IMG/VR virus record: IMGVR_UViG_3300047564_002851
Location: 1 to 49,092 of that record
Strand: one strand, 5' to 3'
Length of the DNA: 49,092 nt
Source of the DNA: a virus
Each line of letters starts with the position of its first letter. Within the stretch, counting starts at the first letter, position 1. Positions 37,358 through 46,479 of the stretch are shown here, piece by piece. A program made the translations under genes and the position numbers. Below the pieces are notes generated by a model. It made no database searches. It saw only the letters and a program-made list of their open reading frames with translations, and was not told the DNA's origin.

Positions 37358-39344
37358 TGCTGTCTGCCTTCCAATCTGTCACTAGAACTAAATCTACCGT
37401 CTCTGGGAAAGTGGGACTGTCAGGAACGGATACTTTATAGGACTCTATTTTTCTAATAAGAATGTCGTCTCTAGGCTCTTGGTCATTAGCAAGCCGCTGT
37501 CTTACAAACTCGTCATCGATAATGAGAGAGCACCAATCCCCCGGAAAATATGAACCAATTAGCGGTGATAAAGAGCCATTTACTTGAACGCTGTATGTAC
37601 CGATAGGAGGTAAAGATTCATAGAGGTAGTCTTTTGCGTAAGACCATAAAGTTTGCTCGTCTTCTATGCCATCTAATTGCTCTACTTGGTCTAGCAGAGG
37701 CCAACTTCTACCTTTAGTGTTAGAAAGATATGAACGCTCAGCTGCGCCACCATATGGCTGACTTGCGTCATCATTCATGTCCTCGATACGACCTACAACA
37801 AAGAATCGAGTTGCAGCTTCTTCAGCTGACTCGTCAATAGTAAACGTCATAATACTTCCCGGATACTCAAACACAATTTTATCTGCTCCAAGCTCTTGAG
37901 CAGAGTAATACTCTCCATTTGATGGAGGAGTGCTAATTGTGCTAGGGAATAACACAAAAGTACGAGAAAAAGATGCAGTGTCGTAGTTATAGTCGCAGTC
38001 GATTCGATACTCGAAAGGGCCGTCCACAGAATTTGAGTACTCTTCTAAAATTTCTCCAACTGTTCTTTGTTGGTAGCCTCTAAATATAAGAGTGTCTCTA
38101 TAAATTCCGCTTTGAATAGCTTCTTCAAAAGTTATACCGATATCTGAGTTTGATGTGTAACTTCCAAAGTCTCCCCAAACAACTTTTCCACCAAGTACAG
38201 CGGTTCCGCCAGATACAGAAGTTATACCTTGATTTAATATAGCGTTATTTACATACCTAAAAGAATTTGGAGTAGGCACTGCGCTAATTGTTACTCTTCC
38301 ATTGTAAGTAGAGTCTAGAAGACCAGTAAAAAACCCATCCACTCCAGATATAAAAGCTGTTTGACCCACCGTTGCACCATGCGGTCTATCAAGAACTAGC
38401 TCGGCGACTCCATTTGTTATGGACTTACTAATTACGTTGTAAGTTCTAATTTGAGAAACAGGAGTTGGCGGTATGTCAGCACCATTTAAAAAGAACCTAA
38501 AAGTTCTTTTTGATGGAACTTCACTCACAAAGTGTGTGCCATCCATTTCGGATCCCACTTCATAAAGAGTTACTTCTTGGCCCACGATAATATCGTGATC
38601 AGAGTCTGTAGTAATCGTCACAACGTTAGCAGAACGTTGTTTTTGATTTATTGGAGATTCATAGTCTTTTGCAGGTCTGATATATTCATTAGAAAAATTA
38701 ACTCCACCTAAATCAGTATTTATTCTGTAGATTAAATCTCTAGCTACATCATATGTATCAGCCAATAATCTACAAGCACCAGAAGTACTTACCCCAGTAA
38801 CGTTAGAAGAAGCACTTGAATAGACAAACTGATTTGCCGCTGGAATAGAAGTTATTTGGTGGGTGCCGTCTACTGATGGATTTACAGTAGTAATTCTTAC
38901 AAATTGACCAACAGAAAACCCATGGGCAGCTTCTGTAGTTACTGTTGCTACACCGTTTAATACGTTGTAGTTAGTCACCCCAATATATTCTGACCCATAG
39001 ATAACAGTCTGCCAAATGTTTCTGTGGTAGAGATAGCTAGTAAATTCTGCCCCATCAACTGTTAGCTCTTGGCTAGCTACGTTATATTGTCTAGCCCAAA
39101 TCATCCCACCCCACACGCAAACCCCGTTACGCATAACATAAAGACCAGTTCTTCCTGGCATAGTGGATTCGTATAAATCTAAAGCTTTTGTAGTTTCAAT
39201 AAAGGGGATAGTTCCAGAAAAAGCACCCGCTTTTCTGTTAGTTCTTTCGTATGAAACATTTTTAAATGGGACTTCTGAAATAATAGTATTGGACAGAAGG
39301 TCTGTTAAAAAGTATCTGTACTCGACGTTTGTCTGTAGTGTCAT
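37347..39344 (-). CDS. Minor tail protein, Gp37-like family, with beta-module insertions
   Basis: 665 residues. Residues 1-120 (LSNTIISEVPFKNVSYERT, AGAFSGTIPF, VWGGMIWARQYN, QELTVDGAEFTSYL) and the region after ~400 follow the siphovirus ReqiPepy6 Gp37-like tail family that lies next to Dit and acts at the tail tip. Three ~65-80 residue beta modules are inserted at ~124-190, 231-295 and 302-383, each with a short conserved frame (TVTTEAAHGFSVGQFVRI, VDGTHQITSIP). The same module occurs in Dit and the tail-tube-like protein. It overlaps the downstream fibre gene by 11 bp and starts 14 bp after Dit. Confidence 0.78.
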   Translation of the reverse strand: MTLQTNVEYRYFLTDLLSNTIISEVPFKNVSYERTNRKAGAFSGTIPFIETTKALDLYESTMPGRTGLYVMRNGVCVWGGMIWARQYNVASQELTVDGAEFTSYLYHRNIWQTVIYGSEYIGVTNYNVLNGVATVTTEAAHGFSVGQFVRITTVNPSVDGTHQITSIPAANQFVYSSASSNVTGVSTSGACRLLADTYDVARDLIYRINTDLGGVNFSNEYIRPAKDYESPINQKQRSANVVTITTDSDHDIIVGQEVTLYEVGSEMDGTHFVSEVPSKRTFRFFLNGADIPPTPVSQIRTYNVISKSITNGVAELVLDRPHGATVGQTAFISGVDGFFTGLLDSTYNGRVTISAVPTPNSFRYVNNAILNQGITSVSGGTAVLGGKVVWGDFGSYTSNSDIGITFEEAIQSGIYRDTLIFRGYQQRTVGEILEEYSNSVDGPFEYRIDCDYNYDTASFSRTFVLFPSTISTPPSNGEYYSAQELGADKIVFEYPGSIMTFTIDESAEEAATRFFVVGRIEDMNDDASQPYGGAAERSYLSNTKGRSWPLLDQVEQLDGIEDEQTLWSYAKDYLYESLPPIGTYSVQVNGSLSPLIGSYFPGDWCSLIIDDEFVRQRLANDQEPRDDILIRKIESYKVSVPDSPTFPETVDLVLVTDWKADSNGE

Positions 39345-39358
39345 TGATGTTTAGTCCT

Positions 39359-41692
39359 TTAACCTAGCCAGCCCGAGCGATAGTAGATACGTAGGCTTGC
39401 TCCACTATCCAAGTTGCCTTCATCGTTGAATTCTAATTGATTTTGTCCCGGTGCAAGCTCTATGAAATCAGCTAGCACATCAATTCTTCCTCGAGCACCC
39501 TCAACCTCTCCGTTAAAAGCAACTTCTCTATTTTTAGTGTCAATCTCGAGGATGTCTGCAGACAAAACAGCTGTTGCGTTTTGTATACCTGGAGTGAAGA
39601 TAATATCGTTCTTTTTAATCGCTTTACCAGAAGCCTGAGTTTTAGGAATAGTGTCAGAAACGCTGGCTGTTCCAGATGCTCCGCTGAAAGGTAAACTTCC
39701 TGAAACAGTTGCAATTCCGCTAGGAGATACTGCAGTTTCAGATATAACTCCTGAAGTAGAAACAAACCCTGAAGGAATTTCTGAAGAAGCAATATCAGAG
39801 CCACTATCAACAAAAGTGAAGGTGTTTGCGTTAACTATAGAAGCAACTGTCTGACCACCGTTAACTTCAGGATTAACAGTTTGAACATTTAAAGTTGCAC
39901 CAACAAAATATCCATGGGGGCTGGTTGTTGTTATAGTGGCAATATTTCCAGTCCTTGCAAAAGACTTAACTTTTCTTGAGAATGGTTCTACAAAATCTGA
40001 AGTTAGAATTTGAGTAGGAACAAGATTTGGTTTAGTTAATGCAAAGGCAAAAGTAGTTGTGCTGGGTACAGCCGTAATTGTGAAAAATCCATCAAAATCT
40101 GCATCAGAGCTTACAACTCTAACTTGCTCTCCAACCAAAAAATTATGTGGAGCAGTAGTAGTCAACACAGCGGTATTAGAAGTAATAGACTTCACAGACA
40201 GTGAGCGTCTATTAGAACTTACTTTCTCATATGTAAATTGGGTAGAAGATGGAATTTGTGTAATGACATAATTTCCATTGAAGTACGAATCTACTCCAGA
40301 AACTGAAACACTCTCACCTACAACAAAACCGTGAGCAGCAGCAGTAGTAAGCATAGCCTGTCTGTCAGTTAAAGATTTAGACACAACCTCTAAAGCATTG
40401 GTACGAGTTGCGGCATAACTAAACTGGTTCGAAGATGGGATAGATGTGATTGTATAAGATCCATCAAATGGAACGCCTACTCCAGATACGGCTACGTTGT
40501 CACCAATAATAAACTGATGATTATTCTGTGTAGTCAAAGTTGCAATGTTAGAGACAATAACTTTTCCAGTTACTGTTTGAGGTGGCACACGGGTTTTAGA
40601 AAAAGTAAAGCTGTTCTCATTCGGTACAGAAATTATTGAGTAATTTCCATTAAATAAATCATCAACACCAGAAATTGTTACAGGGTCTCCATTACCAAAA
40701 CCGTGAGGCAGTGATGTCTCAATTGTTGCCACACTGTTGGCAAGGCTTTTTGAAACAACCTCTCTTACCACGGCTGATTCTGGTTCATATGTAAAGGTAG
40801 TGTCAGTTGGGGCAGATGTGATTATGTGCTGACCATCGAAAGGAAAACCGACGTTAGAGACATAAACGCTATCACCAACAGAAAAATCATGTTTTGCTGT
40901 AGTAGTTAAAGTTGCAACATCTACTAGTTTTGTTGTGTTAAAAACAAGTTGTTTATTTACTACAGCTCTTGTAATACTTCCCTTTAGAGACTGAGTTACA
41001 AGAATTAGCTTGTCCGTGGTTCTGTTGTAGATAGTTGCAGGAGATACAAGAGGACCAGTAATTTCTAAAATGGTTGGAACAGGGTAATTTCCAATATTTG
41101 TAATATTTCCTATACCGTCATATCCAACAGATATGTTTTTAGCTGGAATTTCAGATACGGTGTATCCGTCTGGGCTAGCATCATTCCAAGAATACTTAAT
41201 CGGGTCTGCAGCACGAAGACCGATTTCAAAGTCAGTTCTACCTCTTGGATTGCTGGTGTTGACTCTAATCCCACCACTAAGCCGAACAAAAGACGCACGG
41301 ATTGGGTCATTACCAGTTTTTAGCCAAGCACCTTTATATACCAAGTCGCAGGCGGCAACTAACCTGTCACGAGCGGCCTCCACCTGAGAAGGTTGCTGCA
41401 CAAGGAAAGTACCTTTTAAAACTAGGTCTCGGGCGTTGTAGCGACCCTGAACATCATAGGAGCCGTCACCAAAACCTCTAGGGATGTTAGGCATTTCTGC
41501 TGATGGCATTTCCCACCAGCCTTCGATATCTGTTACAACCCAGACAACGCCGAATTCGTCGATTGTGTTGAAAATAAAGTCACCAAGAATAATGTTGGCT
41601 TGAAGCTTAAGCTTCTCAATCATGTCAGGCTGTAGAGGTGTAAGACCTCTGTCTACATAATAATTTTCTTGGCCTTGATTGTAAGCAGACAT
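39359..41692 (-). CDS. Distal tail protein (Dit) enlarged by six beta modules
   Basis: I start at ATG 41692, one base after the tape-measure stop (TAAAATG); an in-frame GTG at 41704 would overlap it. 777 residues. Residues ~1-245 are the Dit/Sipho_tail N-terminal part (WVVTDIEGWWEMP, VKGTFLV-like LKGTFLVQQPSQV, GRTDFEIGLRAADP), and the last ~90 residues (REVAFNGEVEGARG, FIELAPGQNQLEF) are the usual Dit end. Between them (~250-655) are six tandem copies of a ~62-75 residue module, e.g. ATIETSLPHGFGNGDPVTIS. Dit hexamers link tail tube and baseplate; the insertions should project from the ring. Confidence 0.83.
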   Translation of the reverse strand: MSAYNQGQENYYVDRGLTPLQPDMIEKLKLQANIILGDFIFNTIDEFGVVWVVTDIEGWWEMPSAEMPNIPRGFGDGSYDVQGRYNARDLVLKGTFLVQQPSQVEAARDRLVAACDLVYKGAWLKTGNDPIRASFVRLSGGIRVNTSNPRGRTDFEIGLRAADPIKYSWNDASPDGYTVSEIPAKNISVGYDGIGNITNIGNYPVPTILEITGPLVSPATIYNRTTDKLILVTQSLKGSITRAVVNKQLVFNTTKLVDVATLTTTAKHDFSVGDSVYVSNVGFPFDGQHIITSAPTDTTFTYEPESAVVREVVSKSLANSVATIETSLPHGFGNGDPVTISGVDDLFNGNYSIISVPNENSFTFSKTRVPPQTVTGKVIVSNIATLTTQNNHQFIIGDNVAVSGVGVPFDGSYTITSIPSSNQFSYAATRTNALEVVSKSLTDRQAMLTTAAAHGFVVGESVSVSGVDSYFNGNYVITQIPSSTQFTYEKVSSNRRSLSVKSITSNTAVLTTTAPHNFLVGEQVRVVSSDADFDGFFTITAVPSTTTFAFALTKPNLVPTQILTSDFVEPFSRKVKSFARTGNIATITTTSPHGYFVGATLNVQTVNPEVNGGQTVASIVNANTFTFVDSGSDIASSEIPSGFVSTSGVISETAVSPSGIATVSGSLPFSGASGTASVSDTIPKTQASGKAIKKNDIIFTPGIQNATAVLSADILEIDTKNREVAFNGEVEGARGRIDVLADFIELAPGQNQLEFNDEGNLDSGASLRIYYRSGWLG

Positions 41693-41693
41693 T

Positions 41694-44600
41694 TTATGCA
41701 ACACCTCGTCTCATTTGATAAGCAAGCTGACGTGATACGAGACTTGCAAGCTCACGCTCATCCATACCAGCGGAAGGATGAACGTTGATGGTCACGCCTG
41801 TACTTGCACCACCACTTAAGAAACTTATTAGAGCTTTGTCTCTTCTAGATAGTCCATCTGGATCTAATGGCTCTACACGCTCTGAACGACCAGCTTCACC
41901 AATAAGAGCCAGTGTTCCATTAGGAGTTGCTGGAATAATTCCACCCTTAGCAAGAGGAGGAATGTTTGGTGTATCTAAAGTAAATCCTTTATTTCTTAGG
42001 AATGGGACAATAAAATCAGGCGGGAATCTTGCATCAATTCTAAAAGCATTCCACTTGTTAATAATCCAATTTAGTGCGTCTTTAAATCCATCTCTAAACC
42101 CATTCCAAACGTTTTTAGCTGCGGTAGCGATTCGAGATGGTAAGCCTTTAACCCAGCCGACTATCTCATCAAATTTAGTTTTAACACCGTCGTAGGCAGT
42201 TTGAAGAAGACCAGTAAAGAAGTTCCAAATATTTTTTGCACCGTCAGCAAATCGTTTTGGCAGACCCGTGATAAATGGAACAACAGTTTTTGTGAAGTAA
42301 TCACTAATTGCTGTAAATGCTCCCCCGAGAAGGTCAAGTATCCAGCCCCAGAAACCAGCCATTAAAGTGATATACCTCTTTGGGATCCCTAATAGGAATG
42401 GAACAAGAGTGTTTGCAAACCAATTACCGATATTTGTAAAGAGAGTTCCTAATAAGTCAAAAATCCAACCCCAGAATCCAGCGACAAGCTTTATATAAGT
42501 TCTAGGTATAGATAGAAGGAAAGGAACCAAAGTATTGGTGAACCATTTACCAATGTTAGTGAACAGCCCACCTAGTAGGTCTGTTATCCAGCCCCAGAAG
42601 CCAGCCACTGCGGTAATAAACTTCTTTGGCAGTCCTTGAAGGAAGGGGATAAAATCTTTAGTAAACCAGTTAGAGATACTAGTTCCTAAATTGCTAAAGA
42701 ATTCTCCAATTTTTGTTCCCATTTCTTGGAAGAACCCAAGAACCTTTGGACCAAAGTCCTTAAAGAAAGCAACAATCTTGTCCCAATTTTCAATAATGAG
42801 TGGAGCCAAGAGGAGAAGGATTCCAATAGGTCCTCCTAGTAGGGAAAGACCTCTGCTAGCAATACCAGCAGCTCTTCCTAGACCAATCAGCATTCCCCTC
42901 TTTAGTCTTCCAGCTGCGGTTGTTTTATCCATAGAAACTGCTGCTCGGAAGGCTCTAATTTTTAAAGTGTCTAAGTTACTAATAGTTTTTCTAAATGCTG
43001 CAATATTGCCAAACAAAGCTTTACCTAGGAAGGAAACGGCTTTAAACGCAAGTCTAAAAGCTCGAACAATCGCAAAAGCACCACCTGCAACAAGTAGCAA
43101 CCCCTGAGCAATCGGGCTACTAATAATAGAGTTAACTACTTTAAAGATGCCTGTAAGAGTGGTAAAGAATATCTTTATAGCACCACTTTCAGTTAATGCT
43201 TTAGTAAATTTTGCAAACTCAATAACTAAGTCACCCAAAGCAGGGAGTGTGTCAGATAGTCCTACACCAACTTCTCCAAAAATATCTACTGCTTCATTTA
43301 GCTTATCTACAAATTCACCAAATTGTGGAGTGGCACCAATCTTTACGGCTTCGCCAATAATGTTCCCAATAAGGTCAAGAACTTTTGTGAAGTTGGTTGT
43401 TAGGTTGTTTAAGAAGGTAGTGAGACCATCATTATTTGCTCCACCAGAGGTGAACTCTCTCCACTTGCTGAAGGTGTCATCAAAGTACTTAACAAAAATA
43501 TCTGCAGCGCCACCAGGAGCAATAACATTGGCAATAATGTCACCAATAGCGCCAAAGCCTTCTTTAAATGCTCCACCCAATCCGCTAGCAATTCGGTTGA
43601 TGTTTTCAAAAAATTCTGTTAGTTCGCCAGTTGCTTGTTTAGCCTTCATTGTCTTATCGAAGGTCTCGCCTAGACGTTGAATCCACAAACCAAACTTGTC
43701 AATCAAAGGCTCGGCGGCAGCTAAAAGGGCAAGAAGTCCTCCGTAGAACCCAGAGGCACCCTTACCGAGTCTTCTAAGTAGTTCGTCATTGTTTTTCCAT
43801 ACAGTTTTTAGATTGTCTAGGTTTTTACCCTCGGTGACTGCGTTCGAGAAATCAATAGCAATATCGCCCAGAACACCGCCAGTGTCACGAAGGAGCGGGA
43901 TAAGAGTTGGGAAAAGATTTTTTACAAGATTGTCAATTGCTGTCTCAAGCTTAGGGAAAAGCTCTTCACCAGCTGCTGCTTTTAGCTTTTTAAACTCACC
44001 CTGAATGCTTACTAAATATTTTACAAACTCCTGAGCAGCTGGAGATAGATTAGAAAGAGCATCAGCATAGGCGTCTGCTCCAGGACCCTTTGCAGCATCG
44101 TCTCTATCTTTTTCAGCATCGGCGACATCACGAATTGCATCGGCAATTTGACGATTTATGTCTCGTACAGCTTTACTTACTTTAGGATCATCTGTAGCTT
44201 CGTTGGTTGCATCTGTAACTGCTTTCTGAGCATCTGTAACCGCCTTCTGAGATTTTGCAAGGTCAATAGCTGCATCATTTTGAGCCTCTAGCGCATCTCT
44301 ATACTCATTAGTGTCTTGAATAGCAGTTTGTCTATTTGCTGTAACAGTTTTAGCTTGATCTGTTTCTGCCTTTTTAAGGTCTGAGTTACGGTCAATAGCC
44401 TTGCGAAGATTTAGATCAGCCTCGGCGAATGCAAGCTCTGCTTCTTGACGTGCACGAGAGTTTGGAGGTAGGTCTTGAACACGTTGAAGAGCTTCACGAG
44501 CTTTAATAAACTCAAGGCGTGCCTTCTTTTCAGAGATAGCACCACCCTCAACCTCAAAACGAAGTTGTTGAAGTGTCTCAATAGCATCTTCGCGAGCTTT

Positions 44601-45293
44601 AGTTAGTCGCTCAACCGTACGCTTTGTGTTTTCTTGAGCATCTCTATAAGAACGCTCAGAACGAGATGCAGAAATTTTTGCATCTGCAAGATTTTCTTCA
44701 GCGTCAACTTGATTTTGAGTAAGTCGTGCAAGAAGTTCTGGCTTTGCTTCTGTTTGAAGACGTTCTAGCCTTAAAGATGCATCTGCCACTCTTCGCTTAG
44801 CAGCTGCTAAAGCTTTGTCATTGCTTGCGGAAGCCTTTTGGTTTTTAATTCCAGCAGACAAGGCCTCAGAAACACCAGAAAAAGCTAACTTAGCTGTAAT
44901 AGCCGCTTGTCCTATAGCTGTTAGTGTTCCAGCAATAGCAACTAGTCCTCCAGCGGCCACAGCAGTAGCGGTAGCACCAAGAGTTAGAAGACCACCACCT
45001 AATGCACCAACAGCTCCTACAAGACCAGTAAGAGCTGGACCAAGGATGTAGCCTGTAGTGATAAGTCTGTCTAATTTAAGACGAGCTTCATCTGCTTCTT
45101 TTCTGAATTTAGCACTAAAAAGCCCGCCTCTGCTCTTGTCACCGCTGGCTAAGCCTCTATTGAAAGAGTCACCAATATCTCTACCAGCATTTTCTCCAAT
45201 GCTTGTAAGACCTGTAAAAGCCTTTTCAATATCAGGCCTTACTCTGTTCGTGATAGCACGAACAATTACATGTGCTTCACCTACAACTGCCAT
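41694..45293 (-). CDS. Tape-measure protein
   Basis: 1199 residues with a perfect GGAGGTGA site 6 bp before ATG. A hydrophobic, glycine/alanine-rich segment (~78-145) is followed by a long Lys/Glu/Ala coiled coil (~150-420), helical and hydrophobic stretches (including LGGPIGILLLLAPLIIENW), three tandem 41-residue repeats starting GFWGW, and a C-terminal end with AKGGIIPATPNGTLALIGEAG, common in siphovirus tape measures. No lysozyme or peptidase domain is recognisable. Tape measures set tail length; at about 0.15 nm per residue this predicts a tail near 180 nm. It follows the two chaperone frames, the standard position. Confidence 0.94.
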   Translation of the reverse strand: MAVVGEAHVIVRAITNRVRPDIEKAFTGLTSIGENAGRDIGDSFNRGLASGDKSRGGLFSAKFRKEADEARLKLDRLITTGYILGPALTGLVGAVGALGGGLLTLGATATAVAAGGLVAIAGTLTAIGQAAITAKLAFSGVSEALSAGIKNQKASASNDKALAAAKRRVADASLRLERLQTEAKPELLARLTQNQVDAEENLADAKISASRSERSYRDAQENTKRTVERLTKAREDAIETLQQLRFEVEGGAISEKKARLEFIKAREALQRVQDLPPNSRARQEAELAFAEADLNLRKAIDRNSDLKKAETDQAKTVTANRQTAIQDTNEYRDALEAQNDAAIDLAKSQKAVTDAQKAVTDATNEATDDPKVSKAVRDINRQIADAIRDVADAEKDRDDAAKGPGADAYADALSNLSPAAQEFVKYLVSIQGEFKKLKAAAGEELFPKLETAIDNLVKNLFPTLIPLLRDTGGVLGDIAIDFSNAVTEGKNLDNLKTVWKNNDELLRRLGKGASGFYGGLLALLAAAEPLIDKFGLWIQRLGETFDKTMKAKQATGELTEFFENINRIASGLGGAFKEGFGAIGDIIANVIAPGGAADIFVKYFDDTFSKWREFTSGGANNDGLTTFLNNLTTNFTKVLDLIGNIIGEAVKIGATPQFGEFVDKLNEAVDIFGEVGVGLSDTLPALGDLVIEFAKFTKALTESGAIKIFFTTLTGIFKVVNSIISSPIAQGLLLVAGGAFAIVRAFRLAFKAVSFLGKALFGNIAAFRKTISNLDTLKIRAFRAAVSMDKTTAAGRLKRGMLIGLGRAAGIASRGLSLLGGPIGILLLLAPLIIENWDKIVAFFKDFGPKVLGFFQEMGTKIGEFFSNLGTSISNWFTKDFIPFLQGLPKKFITAVAGFWGWITDLLGGLFTNIGKWFTNTLVPFLLSIPRTYIKLVAGFWGWIFDLLGTLFTNIGNWFANTLVPFLLGIPKRYITLMAGFWGWILDLLGGAFTAISDYFTKTVVPFITGLPKRFADGAKNIWNFFTGLLQTAYDGVKTKFDEIVGWVKGLPSRIATAAKNVWNGFRDGFKDALNWIINKWNAFRIDARFPPDFIVPFLRNKGFTLDTPNIPPLAKGGIIPATPNGTLALIGEAGRSERVEPLDPDGLSRRDKALISFLSGGASTGVTINVHPSAGMDERELASLVSRQLAYQMRRGVA
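42234..42602 (-). repeat. Three 123-bp tandem repeats in the tape-measure gene
   Basis: The TCCAGCCCCAGAA-type sequence (plus strand) recurs at 42341, 42464 and 42587, exactly 123 bp apart. Each unit encodes 41 residues beginning GFWGW, with IDLLG-type and NTLVPFLL segments. A partial unit without GFWGW precedes them and a diverged one follows. Confidence 0.85.
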
Positions 45294-45299
45294 GTGCCA

Positions 45300-45307
45300 T
45301 CACCTCC
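45300..45307 (-). promoter_or_regulatory. Strong Shine-Dalgarno of the tape-measure gene
   Basis: GGAGGTGA on the minus strand, 6 bp before the ATG, is a full complement to the end of 16S rRNA. It gives the tape measure its own ribosome loading, independent of the upstream chaperone frame. Confidence 0.75.
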
Positions 45308-45316
45308 AATATCTGC

Positions 45317-45751
45317 TTAGCCGAGCGGTGCGTCAAGAACTGTGCCAAATGGTTTTGACATATCTGCGTCAAAATCAGTTGGCGGTACATATGGTTTTGT
45401 TACGCTATTCGATGGATCAAATGGAACTAGATCATCGTAAGAATGCGAGCCAGACGCTGTTGTCGATTTGACTCCAGTGTCAACTCTGTACTTGTAAGTC
45501 GTGCCGTACAACGTTCTGTAGATCACTGAACGAGACTCTGACTTTGCTGCTACTTCTTCTTGAGAGACAACACTTAAGTCATCTTCAAAATAGTAGTGAA
45601 GGACGTCGACCATATCTGACGAGTCCATTTCAGCTAGTTTCAGCCCGCTCACAAGTGCTTTCCCATTAACGTAAGGCCAGAGATCTACTGCCCACTCGAT
45701 GAAGGCTCTGGCTGCTGCGTAGGGCGGCTTGAATACTCCTCTACAAGCCAT
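45317..45751 (-). CDS. Tail assembly chaperone, second frame
   Basis: This frame overlaps the end of the first chaperone frame by 67 bp and lies in its -1 frame, the arrangement of the G/GT chaperone pair that precedes the tape measure in siphoviruses. It carries the typical second-frame segment WAVDLWPYVNGKALVSG, DMVDVLHYYFEDDL. The product is expected as a fusion with the upstream frame through -1 slippage somewhere in 45688-45760. No classical X-XXY-YYZ heptamer is visible there, so independent initiation at the ATG at 45751 is also possible. The longest free-standing product is 144 residues. Confidence 0.78.
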   Translation of the reverse strand: MACRGVFKPPYAAARAFIEWAVDLWPYVNGKALVSGLKLAEMDSSDMVDVLHYYFEDDLSVVSQEEVAAKSESRSVIYRTLYGTTYKYRVDTGVKSTTASGSHSYDDLVPFDPSNSVTKPYVPPTDFDADMSKPFGTVLDAPLG

Positions 45752-46032
45752 GCAGTAATTTCACCAAGAGTATCAACGGTGACGATTTTTTCTGGGTCAG
45801 TGAGCAAAGAGTTAAAACGCTCCAAGCTCTCTGGCATTAGGGTTGTTTCGAAGAAGTCATTTATAGTTTTTGCTACCGCTGCACCATCTGACTCATCTGC
45901 ATTAGCCACAATGTTGAGAAGCACCTTGCCCTGAATTGCTGGGCGGCAGTGAAACTCTTCATCATGAATCTTGAACGAAAGTGGGGTCTTTTCTGCAAGA
46001 CTGCCACCGAAGTCCTTGAATCGGTTTGTCAT
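45685..46032 (-). CDS. Tail assembly chaperone, first frame
   Basis: 115 residues, AAAGGAA site before ATG. It follows the actinophage chaperone pattern: PLSFKIHDEEFHCRPAIQG at the start, a helical middle (NDFFETTLMPESLERFNSLL), and an end with EITAWLVEEYSSRPTQQP and serines, exactly where mycobacteriophage chaperones shift frame. It binds and keeps the tape measure soluble during tail assembly (family knowledge). It lies two genes upstream of the tape measure on the same strand. Confidence 0.85.
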   Translation of the reverse strand: MTNRFKDFGGSLAEKTPLSFKIHDEEFHCRPAIQGKVLLNIVANADESDGAAVAKTINDFFETTLMPESLERFNSLLTDPEKIVTVDTLGEITAWLVEEYSSRPTQQPEPSSSGQ

Positions 46033-46056
46033 CTTATTTCCTTTGTTTGTGTCGTT

Positions 46057-46076
46057 CCTACTACTGGTGTAGTAGG
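46057..46076. terminator. 8-bp hairpin between gp10-like and chaperone genes
   Basis: CCTACTAC and GTAGTAGG are perfect complements around a 4-base loop (TGGT). No T-run follows on the minus strand. It lies in the 54-bp gap after the HK97-gp10-like gene, so it may act as a weak terminator, an attenuator or an mRNA 3' end protector. Confidence 0.4.
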
Positions 46077-46086
46077 TACCTCTATT

Positions 46087-46479
46087 TTACCCAGCTAACC
46101 TGAGGTTATCTGTTAGATAACGGTTAGGTTTTGTACCTGGATGCTTCACTACATGGGCAAAAATAATTTGACCTTTTGTAGCAAATCTTAGAACTTGTTT
46201 TCTATTTGGCTTAATAATGTGCGGAGATGCACCCTCATGATGAGCTTTTGCATAGCTAAGGTTTGAGCCAATTCTTACGTACTGACCTCTGGTGTCATTC
46301 ATATGTCTCATGTGGATAGACGCTCTAAGTGCTCCAGTTTTTACACCAACCTGAGCCTTAGCTCCTGCTTGTACCCTAAGACCACGTTTTCTTAAATCTT
46401 TTCCTACAGCACCTTGTGGACTACGAAGTAGTTGTTCCATTCCTGGCTTGTATTCAATAAATCTAACTCGAGCTGCCAT
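46087..46479 (-). CDS. HK97 gp10-like tail completion (neck) protein
   Basis: 130 residues. The family pattern is clear: a basic start, TGALRASIHM, LSYAKAHHEGASPHIIKP near 73-90, a beta segment (KGQIIFAHVV) and KHPGTKPNRYL near the end. HK97-gp10-like proteins join head and tail at the neck. It overlaps the upstream tail-terminator-like gene by one base. A small hairpin follows it. Confidence 0.85.
   Translation of the reverse strand: MAARVRFIEYKPGMEQLLRSPQGAVGKDLRKRGLRVQAGAKAQVGVKTGALRASIHMRHMNDTRGQYVRIGSNLSYAKAHHEGASPHIIKPNRKQVLRFATKGQIIFAHVVKHPGTKPNRYLTDNLRLAG

Noticed and set aside
43147-43680. Plus-strand frames opposite the tape measure (also 41785-42195, 42691-43107, 45058-45471)
   Set aside because: They lie fully inside a clear minus-strand gene and have Pro/Ser/Ala-rich shadow composition with no domain pattern.
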